Of a stretch of 64,000 bases of DNA, positions 24,721 to 36,907 are shown piece by piece. The translations under genes were made by a program, and so were the position numbers. Source of the stretch: Megamerina dolium (Eukaryota; Arthropoda; Insecta; Diptera; Megamerinidae); contig OY978525.1 in the NCBI GenBank assembly GCA_963854835.1, positions 115,643,018 to 115,707,017 on the forward strand. Direction: 5' to 3'. Below the pieces are notes generated by a model. It was not told the origin of the DNA. It saw only the letters and a program-made list of their open reading frames with translations, and did no database searches. Within the stretch, counting starts at the first letter, position 1. Every line of letters starts with the position of its first letter.

Positions 24721-25041
24721 GATGTTGCACTGCGACCTATAAGATCTATTGTGCCCCCTTCGCATAGCTAGAGTGTGTCTCTTAGCCCAGTTCCCTCGAT
24801 GAATTTTAGTATTGGTCCTACTTCACAGAGTCTAAGTTCATCCTCGGATATGATGAAATCTCTCAGGTATTTCCTTCCCTTATACATCAGTGCAGAACAA
24901 GTTCCTATCACTGATGGGACAATCAGACTTGGGAATATAGGAGCAATACTATATTTCATAGCGGATGTTGGACTCAAAGAAATACTTTGAACCAAAATGA
25001 AGGGGGCCTGATAGAGATCTTATAGGTCGCGGTGCTACATC
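24721..25041. mobile_element. 321-bp imperfect palindrome (fold-back/MITE-like)
   Basis: The left end GATGTTGCACTGCGACCTAT and the right end, read on the other strand, GATGTAGCACCGCGACCTAT match over about 27 bp. The palindrome continues inward: TAGTATTGGTCC and TAGTATTGCTCC occupy mirror positions, and the plus frame (24775 on, SLSPVPSMNFSIGP) resembles the minus frame (SLSPTSAMKYSIAP) because the DNA is self-complementary. Arms are about 160 bp around a centre near 24881. Outside both tips lie GGGGG next to ATT/TTG-rich DNA, so the symmetry may extend further. It could be a fold-back DNA element or two LINE tail pieces in inverted orientation. No coding role. Confidence 0.75.
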
Positions 25042-25056
25042 CCCCATTAACAATAA

Positions 25057-25413
25057 AAAATAAATAAATATGTGGCACTTAAAGCTCCAAAGGGCTCATT
25101 GGCCGAGCTTCTCTTCCATTACTGTTGTGCGTCTTAAATTTTGGTGAGTATTAGAAGGGACCTACTTATTTTAACCGGTTCCGAACGGCAGAACACTTGT
25201 GACATCACTTTTTCTGAGCTTTGTCACAGAGTTCTTTTAGAAGCTTTTTCATGGCAAGTTGTTACTGTCGGAAGAATTGCCAATTGCTTGCCGACATGTG
25301 TGTACCGTTCGAAAGAAATATCTTTTCGATATTAAATTTGTTATGCATCAGCCGGGGATTGAACCACGACCTACAGATCAGAAGGCGAACACACTAACCA
25401 CTGAGCTACGGCA
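25057..25413 (-). mobile_element. tRNA-headed SINE with perfect 16-bp target duplication
   Basis: Minus-strand SINE. The head (plus positions about 25345-25412) reads TGCCGTAGCTCAGTGGTTAG with a B-box-like GGTTCAATCCCCGG. The body carries GTCGGCAAGCAATTGGCAAT, AACTCTGTGACAAAGCTCAG and CTGCCGTTCGGAACCGG, shared with the copies at 34554, 41641, 51046 and 57702. The 3' end is a short AT-rich tail. CCCCCATTAACAATAA occurs exactly at 25041-25056 and 25414-25429 on either side, the target-site duplication of LINE-mediated insertion. This is the best-preserved insertion junction in the window. Transcription, if any, would be by RNA polymerase III from the internal boxes. Confidence 0.92.
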
Positions 25414-25424
25414 CCCCCATTAAC

Positions 25425-25429
<5 letters not shown>

Positions 25430-25455
<26 letters not shown>

Positions 25456-26660
25456 GTTTAGAGAGATCTTTTAATTTTACTTGGGCTACATTTCGTTGAA
25501 AGAAAATATAGAGAAATTCTCAGCCATTTTTTATATATATTGGAAAAATCCCTCTCTATACTTTCGGTCTGTATAAGTGGTTTCTGAAATTTCATAGATT
25601 TACATAGTAAAGCAATCATTTTAAAACAATTCCATATAACCAACTGGAAGATAGCCAATAAAATATGTATGTTTTCAATAGAAACACCCTGTATATATAT
25701 ATTTATATATAAAATCTACGTAATTATGTGTATGTATTTTAGAAAAAACATATTAAAATGAGCTCATTATATTGTAATTTAGAATAAGAGAAATAAATAG
25801 AGCATATACAACAATTGTAAACCAAAAAGGTAAGCATTTATCTAGAGCACAGCATCAGAATTTATATTACAAGTTGGTATATGTATGTATATAACTACGT
25901 AATAATCATATCTATTGTTGTTACTTGTGTTGTTGTTGTTGTTAAATCATTTGTTACCCTCAAAAATATATTTCTCTAACCCTTAGCTTCTTTTTGTTTA
26001 TCTTCTACTCGTACTCGTATGCATACACAATACATAAAAAAGCTAATATGGCAACGCAATAACTACACTACAGAATGTATGATATGATGGTCGTATACAA
26101 AAGCTACAAAATCGAATAGGAAAAAAAAATGATGTTAAAAAAAAGTAAAGAATATTTTAAAAAGATTATTATTGTTATCTTTTAAAGTATATGTATCGTG
26201 TGCATACAAATAGATATGCAACCAATGTGCTGTATTATCCCTGAATAGAAAAGCACCCTTCAAAGTTGCTCTCTTTTTTTTCTGTGATTACCCTTTTATT
26301 GGTACTATGTATATAGAATTGTAGATAGTAGCAAATGCTATGATGTGCAATGATTTGTAAAAGTCAAAAAATGATAGAATGAAACGATCTAAATGATTAA
26401 TTAAACGATATTTAATTTTTTGATTTGGATGAAGAGTATAATAAATCTAGGACGTAAGATAACTTGCATATAAGGGTTAGTTCTTTTACGTAGAAATAAT
26501 CATACACTAAAATGAGCAATTAATTTAAAGCATTTTATGCTATTACATACTCATATTCTTATTCAAATCATTCTATTATTTTCCTATTGCCTTCATATTC
26601 TGTACTATGTTAGTTAACCCATTTTACTTCGTTGCATTCATAAGATTGCGAGCATTGCTC
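25430..26660. other. AT-rich non-coding stretch
   Basis: Begins with an (AAT)n tract (about 25424-25452) beside the SINE duplication. Otherwise no feature recognised. Confidence 0.5.
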
Positions 26661-26663
26661 GTA

Positions 26664-27974
26664 TAGGGTGATTTTCTAGCAGCTTTCTCTTTGGCAACAC
26701 TGTTTTTGACAGCTCAGCTGTTTTCGTGTAACATTTTACTGTCAAACATGTTCAGTTTGGTCTACAATTTAACCATGAATCGACTTACGAACGAACAACG
26801 CTTGCAGATTATTGAATTTTATTATCAAAATTCATGCTCTGTTCATTCATTCATTTATTTTATGGTCAGTTTGGGCGACCTTCTGAGGCGGCTATTCGAA
26901 ATGTTGTGATTAAATTTCGCACCAAATTTACATTATTGGACATTTTAATCACCAACACGCATACGTAGAGTGCGAACAAAGGAAAATATCGCAGCTATAT
27001 CCGCCAGTGTTGTTGATGAGACCGTGAATTATCGATTCGGCGCCGTTCGCAAGAAATTGGACCTCTGTTACTCCACTACGTGAAAAATTTTTCAGAAGTA
27101 TTTGGGTGTAAAATCTTTTAAAATACAACTGGTGCAAGAATTGAAGCCACACGACCTACCACAATGGCTAACTTTTGGTGAATAGGCGGTGACAAAGTTG
27201 GATGAAGATCCACTTTTTTATCAGGAAATTGTGTTCAGCGACTAAGCTCTTTTCTGATTGAATGGATACGTGAACAATAATAAAAATTTCCATATTTGGT
27301 GTGAAAAGCAGCCAGAAGCATTGCAAGAACTGCCAATGCATCCCGCAAAATGTACTACTTGGTGTGGATTATGGGCCGGTGGCATCATTGGACCGTACTT
27401 TTTTAATGCGACGACGAAGGCAGGAACATTACTGTGAATGGCGAGTGCTACCGTGCGGTGATTACAAACTTTTTTTTTTGCACAAAATGACAAGAGCTGG
27501 ACTTGGCTGACATGTGTTTTCAACAAGACAGTGCCATATGACACACAGCACGCGAAACAATGGCCCAATTGAGAGGCGAGTTCGGTGAACAATTTATTTC
27601 ACGTTTGGGGTCGGTCAATTGGTCGCCTAGATCGTGCAATTTAGACGCCTTTAGACTATTTTTTGTGGTGGGGCTATGTTAAGGCTAATGTCTATAGCGA
27701 CAAGCCCGCAACGGTTGACGCACTGGAAGCCAATATTGAAGAATTTATTCATGAGATACCGGCCGATATGTGGGAGAGAGTATGCTAAAATTGGACCATT
27801 GGCGTATGATCCTTTTGAGGCGCAGCCGCGGTCAACATATACATGAACTCATCTTTAAACATTAAATTACATAGATCATTCTATCGACTCAAATAAAGAT
27901 TTCATATATTTCTCTAAATTTTATGTTTTTTTTTTTTTTTAATAAAGTCCAAAGGCTCTTCAAAAATCACCTTG
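26664..27974 (+). mobile_element. mariner/Tc1 family E, full-length but decayed
   Basis: 1311-bp element. The ends TAGGGTGATTTTCTAGC and (other strand) CAAGGTGATTTTTGAAG form the ITRs, with TA at 26662-26663 and 27975-27976. Transposase remains: MNRLTNEQRLQIIEFYYQNS (ATG at 26775), a degraded helix-turn-helix region, KIQLVQELKPHDLPQ-like text near 27120-27165, then an FSD block at about 27236 followed by a stop and LNGYVNN, TTWCGLWAGGIIGPYFF, FQQDSA and TPLDYFLWWGYVKANVYSDK, ending in IHEIPADMWERVC and NIYMNSS. The three acidic positions (FSD, QQD and PLDYF) can all still be seen, but at least three frameshifts and several stops separate them. The SDEAHF/QQDGAT/LDYFLWG pattern separates this lineage from families A to D. 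A second, shorter relative is at 50099-50977. Confidence 0.88.
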
Positions 27975-27979
27975 TACAA

Positions 27980-30355
27980 TGTGCATAAATATATTTGCAT
28001 TTAAATGCAAAAAAAAAGAAGGAAGAATAAAAAGACAAGCATCATCTATTCTAATATTTTTGCTATTGTTGTATTTAGGTATTGTTATTTCTTATTTGTT
28101 GTTACAATTTTATTTCAATTTTGCTGCTATGATTTTCTTCCATCTACTGCATTTCATATTTTTTACATTTTCATTTTTTCGTTAGAGTAGTTTCTTGTGT
28201 CAATTGCAATTACTCAAATGAAGTTTTTGCTTTCTCGTTGTCGTTCTTCATTCATCATACTTTAGTACATATACAGATAAGTTCAAATTAATTCAAGTAT
28301 ATGATTAAATCGTCATATTGTTGCATTTATATATGAATTGTATGTATAGAAGGTAGCAACCTACATGCTCATATAAATTATATAAAAAAACTCAAATTAC
28401 AAATAATAACGATAGCATCAAATCATAAAAAAAATACAATAAAATTACAAGTGAATTGAAATATATGAACATAAATAAATAAATTTCAACTAAAATGCAA
28501 ATGAATTTATTGTTATCATGAAAATTTAGCGATTTTATTATAGTAGTTTTCAATGATTTTTATAGCATTTTATAGTGATTTTATTACGCTTTTTATAGCT
28601 TTGTATTGACAAAAATGTCTTGAAGAAATATCTATTAAAAATTTGAGGAATATATTAAAAAGAGAGTTAGTTGCTCATTCAAAGCATTCAAAGAGAGCAA
28701 AAATAATAAAAAAAAAAATTGTTTTTATAAAGAAAAGCTATGAATTTTAATTTAATTGCATCATTGTCATGAATATGTCATCGAATGGGGTCAAAAATCT
28801 CGCTTAAATATATCAATTGTTCTTGATAGTTTTTAGTCATAAATAAATAAGAGTGAGAGAGAGAGAGATTAATATATTTGCAGTAAGGGATATCATTAAA
28901 TAGTTCTAATAATAAAAAGATGCCAGCGATAATTTTGAGTAATATTACCATAAAAAAAGACTACGATATAAATGTATAATGGAAAAAATAAATAAATTGC
29001 ATAATTAAGTGGCCAAAATAGTGCAAGTTCTATGAAAAATCCTTCTCTCTAATGTCTCAACTAAAAATTCCACTTCACATTGGCTTGTTAATGTAATGCT
29101 AATATTATTCTATGGTATTGTCCCATTAAAACTCCTAGCATACAATAATTGATTCGAAAAATCTTCGTATGTCACTAATCAATGAAATACTATTATTATA
29201 ACAAGCCTCTATATGGAATAGCAAATTGTTATTTTTAATTCACAATTAATAAAAATATATTAAATCCGCTCATAGAAGGCAAAATCTTGTCTTATGATGG
29301 CATTCGAACCCTACAAAACTACATATCGGTTTAAAAAAAAAATGGGTTTTTTAACCTACATCACACAAGCGAATTTATTGGTTGCAATAAGTTTATAAGA
29401 AATTGAAAAACTCAAAGAAAAGTCAATATTTATCTCATCATTTTTCACATAATATAAATTACATTTCCATGCTTAAAAGCAGTATGAGTCGAGTAGCATT
29501 AGTTTTAGATTGTTTCTAAAAATTTTCCAAATTGTCACTACAGCATTTTTTAAATTTAATGAACTATTCGATTATATATAGTACGTAGAATATTATCAGA
29601 ATTACATATGAGTAGCCCAAATTTCGTCTTATGATTGAACTTAAAAATTTGATTTACAAATTCAATTTCAACTATTTTTCAAATATTGTTTTGAATTATT
29701 ATAATGAAAATGATTACAATGTGAAATTTACTTTAACAACAATTTTTCCAGAATGTAGATTTAGATCACTTTTATAATTATCGCCAAATATATCTTTCTA
29801 TTTATAGCCATTTTGGATTCAAACGTGTTACTATACTGTAGGACGAGCCCTGGTTTAAGATGATCATATCTATGACAAATTTATTTATTATAAAAAAAAC
29901 TATGTAAAAGAAATAAAAAAAAAAAAATAAAAAAAATAAAAAAAAATTATATTCTAGAAAATTTTCTAGTTTAATAAAAATAATAAAGAAAATGAATATC
30001 TCATACATTAAATTTGATTTGATGGCTTTCTGAGCCAGAAAAAAACATTAAAATGCGAAATTGTTCATTCTTATTGCACCGAAAACTTCGAAAAAGATCT
30101 TTTGATAGTAGAAATATTGACATTTAAATCACAATTAATTGTTTTTAATGTTTTTAAAAACGCTTAAAATTGCCAAACTGTGAAAACTGAGAAATTACTT
30201 TTATAAATATGAACAACCCAGGCTTTTAGAAAAACTTGGTTTCATCTATTCCCCAGCCAACTTCAAATAGTCCATCAAAAATCAGTTTATTTTGAAAGGT
30301 ATTTTTAGAAGAAATAAATTTGTATCTATATCTTGTATTATATCTTAAATTTGTT
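27980..30355. other. AT-rich non-coding stretch
   Basis: No gene, element end or RNA recognised. GA-rich run near 28854-28870 and long A runs near 29910-29945. Confidence 0.55.
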
Positions 30356-30361
30356 GAGACA

Positions 30362-30429
30362 GGATTTGAAGTGGAGAAGTAATGCACAGAACATGAAAAC
30401 TCTTACCGCTGCGCTACGACACTCGAATT
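30362..30429 (-). repeat. tRNA-like SINE head (scrap)
   Basis: On the minus strand GAGTGTCGTAGCGCAGCGGT starts a tRNA-like sequence with a good A box (TAGCGCAGCGGT) and a weak B box (CTTCAAATCCT). No acceptor-stem pairing and no SINE body of the window's main family. Probably a remnant of another tRNA-derived SINE. Confidence 0.45.
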
Positions 30430-30888
30430 AACTCATAACTAAGTAAAGTTTTTTAAATAAAAATATTTTTGTTCATATATTTTACTTCTATGTAGGCGTT
30501 GAAAAGAAACTTATTATACTGAATTAGAAAACTATCATTTAATGAGGTTTACACACCTGGTAAAAATTGAAGTTATTTAAATTTTCAACCTTGAAATTAT
30601 TCAATACAATAATTATTACAAAATTTTATATTTTTGAATTTTTCAAATTTCAAACTTTCAAATTTTTTACATCTCCTAGATTAAAATATATATATAATAA
30701 TTGAAAAAAGCACTAATTGTAAAATATGAATATATGAATAAATCAGATAGTCAGACTGGGAATGACAGAAGCCTTAAAAAATCACTCTTTTATAGCTTTG
30801 TTACAATATATTGCTGTTTTAAAAGTTTTTTCACGACTATTTGGGAGCATAAATTAAAAATAATTTTCAATTAAATTTATCGCAGCCA

Positions 30889-30955
30889 TGATTCGAATTC
30901 ACAACTTATTCACAGAAGGCTCATTATACTAGCAACTCAGCTACGGCACTCTCAA
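30889..30955 (-). repeat. tRNA-like SINE head (scrap)
   Basis: On the minus strand GAGAGTGCCGTAGCTGAGTT, then an insert-rich middle, then GAATTCGAATCATGG (B-box-like). Same polarity as the neighbouring scraps at 30362 and 31262. It does not fold as a canonical tRNA. Confidence 0.45.
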
Positions 30956-31261
30956 AATATAATATTTTAATAATTTCTTTTATCATAGCTTGAATTTTTA
31001 CTGAAAATTCCGTCATATATATTGGACAATCAAAAACCGAATGAATATCGAATTTTTAAATTAAAGTTTTTTTCTTAATTGTCAAATATAATAATACAAC
31101 CCTGCGTTCATGCTAAAATATTACAAAACAAAATTGACAGCATGGAAATAGAAGAAATTATATATGGATATATAGGTTACCACAATTCAAATAGCCTCAT
31201 TAGTCTTGCAACAGCAAAAGTGAGGATCTCACATGTTTCATTTTAAGCTCAAAATGGTTTA

Positions 31262-31335
31262 AATTAGCGAGTTAGGGTTCAAAACCATGTGGTAACACAA
31301 TAGGCATATGATGGTCTAAGCCACTCCATAGCTAC
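31262..31335 (-). repeat. tRNA-like sequence (weak)
   Basis: On the minus strand GGTAGCTATGGAGTGGCTTA and, about 40 bases on, GGTTTTGAACCCTAAC (B-box-like). Spacing is longer than in a normal tRNA. Likely a third tRNA-related scrap. Confidence 0.3.
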
Positions 31336-32670
31336 CTATCGCACCTACCTTTCATTCTAATAAAAACTTAACTTGACCATTATACAAATTAATATTTTTT
31401 TAAAACTATACTCTTCAATTGAACTACAACTACAAGCCTTTTCAATAAAATATCAACCACAACACCCTGTATTTAGTTATCGCCTATTACTTGACGTACG
31501 AAAATCCAATTGTAGTGTAGACACATTTTCGCTTAATTGCTTATATACTAAATAATTTTATCCTTTGCTTAATTGCAATCAAACAAATAGAAAATTTTAA
31601 AATATATAACAAAAAGAAGCACAAACCTTTTTCAAATCCTTTACTGATCTAAGAAAATCTTTGAAAAATTTTCAAATTATTTACTCCAAATTGTAGTGTT
31701 CATCGATGAATGAATATTATCCAAATATGTTTATGTTGATTTGTGAAGGTTTTTTTTTTTTTTTTCTTATTTATTTTTCATATTCAATATATTATAATTA
31801 ATATATGATTATTTATGATTTTACACAAAATTCTCACTTTAGCACAATTAATTACACTAATTTCATTTTTTCAATACCATCATTTAATGTGAAAATAACA
31901 CATTTGCTCTAGAAATAAATGAGAAATAAAATTTTTAATATTTTTTTTTTTTTACTTCACTATTGATTTTTCATTAAAATAAAATTTTTTTATATTTATT
32001 TTTTTTTTTTTTATAAATATTTTAATCATTTTTATGCAGTTCATTAATCCACATTTAACACATAATTATATTGTAGCTTATTGTGGGTGTACTAATATTT
32101 AAAAATATTATTATTGAACAAATTCTGCCGCCTATGCAAATATATGAGCATATTTATAATTCCACTCTTCGACCACAACCTCGACTGTATCCGTAATTAT
32201 TTTGTCATAATGATCGAGCGGATATTTGATGTAGGCTTCCCCCAAAAAATTAAGAATACCACCCAAAACATAATGCTAAAGCATCTGTTTCAATTTAATT
32301 TCCCTTTTAATTAACAATAACAATACATGAGGTAGTTATAATAGGATATCATAATGGCTGATGTACAATCTATGCGTGTGTGTGTGTGTATGCGTTTGTA
32401 TGTATTTACTTATTTGTGTTTTCTGTGGGGTTTGTGGTCGTTTTTTTTTTTTTGTTTTTGTTTTTCTTGTCTCTAATCCATGATCAAATTAATTTTTAAT
32501 ATAATTTTTTTATATGAATTATTTCTATTGACACCAAAGAATTTATCGGAAAAAAAAGAGAGAAAGAAAAAAAAAAGCATAAGCACGCATACAACAATAA
32601 CAAATGTATTAGAATGACAATATTGAAAAACAACAAAAATGTTATAAAACCCGCACCACTGCCGAAACGT

Positions 32671-32700
32671 GAACAACAACAACAACAACAACAACAACAC
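32671..32700. repeat. (AAC)n microsatellite
   Basis: About nine to ten AAC units. Confidence 0.9.
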
Positions 32701-33134
32701 ATCAAATATAATCCAAATTGTACAATGTTCAATGGCGGCGACACTGAACCCACCAACTCTCTACGGTGATGACTATGATAATGGTGCTGCTGCTGGTGAT
32801 GACGATAATGATGTTTGTCTGTTTCTCTACACGCTTGTATGAGAGTGTGTATGTATATGCTCTAATGATGATGTTGGTGTTGGTGTTAATGTTCATTGTT
32901 GCACTTTTTTTTATGGGGGGTTGTTTCTAATTTTGGTGGTGGAACAGCAACCATGATGAAGTAAATAATAGAGAAACAAAGAAACAAATATGCCAAGTGA
33001 AGAAGAAAGTCAAAAAAAAAAGAGAATGAAAAGAAAATGTTTTCAATTTGCAAATGAAGTAATTTTTGGAGATTATTCAATTAGCGCGTTAGAATATTAT
33101 GATGATGAAAATATGCAATCATTCATATAAAACA

Positions 33135-33154
33135 AACACACACACACACACACA
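33135..33154. repeat. (CA)n microsatellite
   Basis: About ten CA units. Confidence 0.9.
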
Positions 33155-34553
33155 AGTACATGGTGCAATATACGTTCATTAAGAATTTCATGTAGTTTTT
33201 CACTTTATATTTCACAATTTTAATTTTTTTGGGTTCAATATTTCCTTTTTTTTTTTTGGCATTAACCGACCTTTAGCAAATTCTGTTGCTACTGCTGCTG
33301 CAAAACAGTATAGAATGGACCATCAAATTTGATATACACTTTAATTTACACACGGTAGCAGTATCTTCTAGTAATACAAAAAACACTTAAAGCAGCTAAA
33401 GAGCCACATAGAATACAAATTTATATATTTTTTCTTATTTTGCCATACACATAAGTAATAAAATACTCTCTGCACGATCCGTTCGCAACAACCGTATACG
33501 AATAATTATTGAAACAAACTGATTACAACGATATTCAACTGCTAGAAAATGCAAGAAACGAATCTGAATTTATGGTTCGTTCTTCAACGGTGGGTTCGTA
33601 TATTGTTTTCGTAAATACATTCCACAAGTATACGAAGTATAATTTTCTCTCCATACATTCCATACGTTCATAGGTGCTGCGAGTACACTGTGAGCATTGT
33701 TCACAGCTGTTGATGAGGTTAGTGGCATCACAAATAAATAATAGTAGGAGTGGGCTAGTCAATTGCATGTGGAAATATACATATAAAGAATAGCTAACTA
33801 ACAAAAAGGTGTTCCCCAGTTGCATATTCATGCCTGATAAGTGATGAGAAAATGACTTTAATGGAAGAGAAAAAATGTGCAATGCGCAAGAACTACATAC
33901 ATTTGCAGAGAGTAAAACTGCTAGAATTAATGGAATTTCCAGTTGCGCTCAACTAATGCATAGAAAAAAATGCATGATTTCCGCTCTCACATTACAAAAA
34001 TATAAACAAATAATTTGATATGATATTTTGAGGTTATGTATGTAGGCAGTTTGAATATTTAGAAAATCGTCAATATTAGTAATAAAAAAAATTATTAAAG
34101 AAAATTTAATTTGTAATATGTCATATCAGATGCACTTTCTTAAAAAAAGGGAATAATTGAATCGAATCAAGGTATCGTGCCATTTAACCCTCAAATGTAC
34201 ACTGAAATTTTAAAAATTAAAACAAAAAATTTGAAATTATTTGACATAATAGTTAATAACCGAAATTTAGTAAGAGAGTAAAAAAAAAATTGTTTTATAA
34301 AATTTATGAAACCTTTTTTTTACATTAGTGGTACTATTTTCGTAATTCGTACTTTATTAGAAGCGATAACTACATGGGCAAACCATAACAAAATGTTGGG
34401 GATAGCTAAGAATAAATAACATGTTGCTTGTGCTGAATACTAACAATTATTTTTAGTTTTTCTCTGTACAGAGATATTACTCTTCGATATATTTTTTTGC
34501 ATCAAAACACCGAAAATGGTATTTATAATTAACATAAAAAGAAATGGAAAGCA

Positions 34554-34900
34554 GGTTAGGTTAGGTTATGGCCAGAAAGGCCCATTGTGATACCACTCTT
34601 CCAATACTGTTCTGCGTGTTAAATTTGACAGCATTAGAAGGTACCTACTTATAATAACCGGTTCCGAACGGCAGAACCCTTGTTACATCACTTTAACTAA
34701 GTTTTGTCACAGAGCTCTTTTAAAAAGCATTTTTGGCAAATTATTACAGCCGGAAAAATTGCCATTTCTTGCCGAGAGGTAAGTACGGTTCGAAAGAAAA
34801 ATTTGTTTGACATCAAATTTTTGTTATGCGTCAGCCAGTGATTGAACCAACGACCTACAGATCAGATGGCCGACGCACTAATCACTGAGCTATGCACCTC
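34554..34900 (-). mobile_element. tRNA-headed SINE, near full length
   Basis: Minus-strand copy. The head at plus 34830-34900 includes GCATAGCTCAGTGATTAGTG (A box) and a degraded B box (GGTTCAATCACTGG). The body contains TTGCCAAAAATGC, GAGCTCTGTGACAAAAC and CTGCCGTTCGGAACCGG; the 3' end is a TAACCTAACCTAACC-type tail next to the GGCC motif. About 347 bp. No clear target duplication found. Good reference copy for the family's length. Confidence 0.88.
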
Positions 34901-35158
34901 AGAAGGGATAGAGTCTGCAACAAAATGAATTCACTATTTTTTTACCATTTTATAAATAAAATATTCATAATTTATTCTACAATAATTAATGTTTATATAT
35001 ACAGATTTAAATAAAATTTATATACAAAATTTAATTAAAATGAAACAAATCAAACTCACTGAGGATATTGTTTTAATGACACAAATATGTCAAATTGATA
35101 AATAGGATATTGTAATTATCAACTTTTGATTTAGACTCAATTTCAAGTCCCTCAAAAA

Positions 35159-35434
35159 TTGATTTTTTTAATTTACCTACTCGCTCCCACCGAATTAAAG
35201 TATTGTCCGACTGTCCGACAAAATCACACTTTTTTTTGTACACTTGAGAAAATCCAAAAGAATCTAAAAAATACATCAAAAGAAGATCCATGTATTTTGG
35301 GGATTTGCTGTAGCACATCAAACTTTGTACTCAGTGCTGAGGATTTTGAAGAAATTACAAAAAAACAGAAAAAAACCAATAAAGTAAGTAAAAAGTTACC
35401 TATTTCCATAGATAATATGTTATTGAAAAGGTAA
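35159..35434 (+). other. Unrecognised open frame, possible decayed exon
   Basis: 91-codon frame. Its middle (CPTVRQNHTFFCTLEKIQ, then SKEDPCILGICCSTSNF and LSAEDFEEITKKQKK) is less AT-driven than neighbouring frames and has five cysteines. AAAGTAAGTAAA at about 35379-35390 fits a 5' splice donor inside the frame. No ATG-proximal signal and no known domain. It could be a transposon exon or chance. Confidence 0.2.
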
Positions 35435-36578
35435 TTAAATTAAAATTAAAATTATAATTTGATTTTATTCTCACCAGACTATTCTGGCACCACACGGATG
35501 CACTATGATAATGATAATAGTGTAATTTTGATGTAAATTCTTGTTATTATAAGGCATTTATTTACCTTCCTTTTGATATTTGGTTGAAAAAAAAATGAAA
35601 TTAGAATGTCTAAATATAAAAATTGTATCAAAATTACACTTTTATTTTTATCATGTAAAAATGATTTCATCTTACTTATATATTTCTTATCAAAAGCTTT
35701 TCAAAAATATTTTTTTTTTTCGACAAACTCCAAAGAAAACAGTTTTTAGCAAACAATTTTAACAATACAATATTAAGTTTTTCATAAAAATTAATTTAAC
35801 CATTTAAGGGTTAACGAAATATTTACCGGCATCTATGTTATTTATAAACAAAAAATTTACTTCACATCATTTCGTTCCACAGCTCAAACAAAATCAAACA
35901 TACTCTCTCATTCTCTCTCACACTATCTCTTGCATGCTTTCCCATTGTCAGATAATATTTATAAGCTCTTTAACTCTCTTTAGTAGATTCTCTTTAACAA
36001 ATCTCTAAATTTGTTCAAATCCACCCCGCTTCAGAAAACTTGGAATAATTGGATTCTATGAAAATATCATCCACATATGGCTCACTTGAGCTCAATGGCT
36101 TATATGGCATATGTTGTTGGTAAGTATGCTCCAACAAATCGGCTTGTTTATACAATTTTGGCGCGTGCCGCTAATTGCAATACCTTGCGCTTCATTCTCA
36201 AGTAGGCTGACTGGCTGTTATTGTTTTCTTTTGTGTTGTTTTATTTATTATTTTTTTTTTTTTTTGCTATAGTTGTTATCACAATGATTTGGTGTGGTTG
36301 GTTGTTTTACCATATTTGGAACATGATTTATTTATTTATTTATTTTTTCTTTTTCTTTTTTTTTTTTCATTGTTTTTAGCTTCTGCAGATGATGATTGAT
36401 CGTTATGAGGGCGTTCGTTAGTAATAATATGATAATTGTTATTTTGGAATTAGCTTTGATAATTGTATTTCCGATATGAAAAATATAGTTGTGGTTATGA
36501 TTAAATGAATTTATATTTAAGACTGGAGCTTTAGGTATTATAAAGTTTAATTAATGCATAAGGTCTTTCGGCAGAGAA

Positions 36579-36809
36579 CTAACTGAAATCCATGTTGACT
36601 AAAATGTTAAGAATCATATGTTGACACTCCATTATAACTTGTAAGCTTTGTAAAATATGAGCATCAGCGAAAAATATTTTCTTTATATTTTCAGCAACAT
36701 CTATGTCGATTAATTTTTTCAAAAATTCTTCAAGGCCATCTATATGATAAAATAGAGCAATTTCATATATTCGTAGCAAACTACGGGTTTCTCTCAAACA
36801 AGCGTTCAC
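36579..36809 (-). other. Unrecognised open frame
   Basis: 76-codon minus-strand frame with an amphipathic-helix look (RSLLRIYEIALFYHIDG, then LEEFLKKLIDIDVAENIKK and HILQSLQVIMECQHM). Starts with ATG, no upstream context I recognise, no family known to me. Lies just before a mariner A copy. Possibly a fragment of an older element. Confidence 0.2.
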
Positions 36810-36907
36810 ATCTGCTCAACGTTTAATTCTATGACAGTACCGAAGCACAGTGGTTGGTGTGCTATTTTTCTCTGCATGAAAGCAAATTTAGGCATAAATG
36901 TAATATA

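Larger units (their letters stand above)
31345..34550. other. AT-rich non-coding stretch with simple repeats
   Basis: No gene recognised. (GT)n near 32376, (AAC)n (32671-32700), GAT/GCT-rich sequence near 32780-32890 and (CA)n (33135-33154). The minus-strand frame 33535-33882 (115 codons) has no motif I recognise and AT-biased composition. Confidence 0.5.
34905..36900. other. AT-rich non-coding stretch with two unexplained frames
   Basis: Mostly low-complexity AT-rich DNA with T runs (36250, 36360). Two open frames with less biased composition are listed separately (35159-35434 plus and 36579-36809 minus). Confidence 0.5.

Noticed and set aside
24768..24995. Two similar proteins on opposite strands
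   Set aside because: The similarity arises because the DNA is palindromic; neither frame shows independent coding signs.
33535..33882. 115-codon minus-strand open frame
   Set aside because: Length alone is not convincing in AT-rich DNA; composition is F/L/S-rich with no recognisable domain or splice context.
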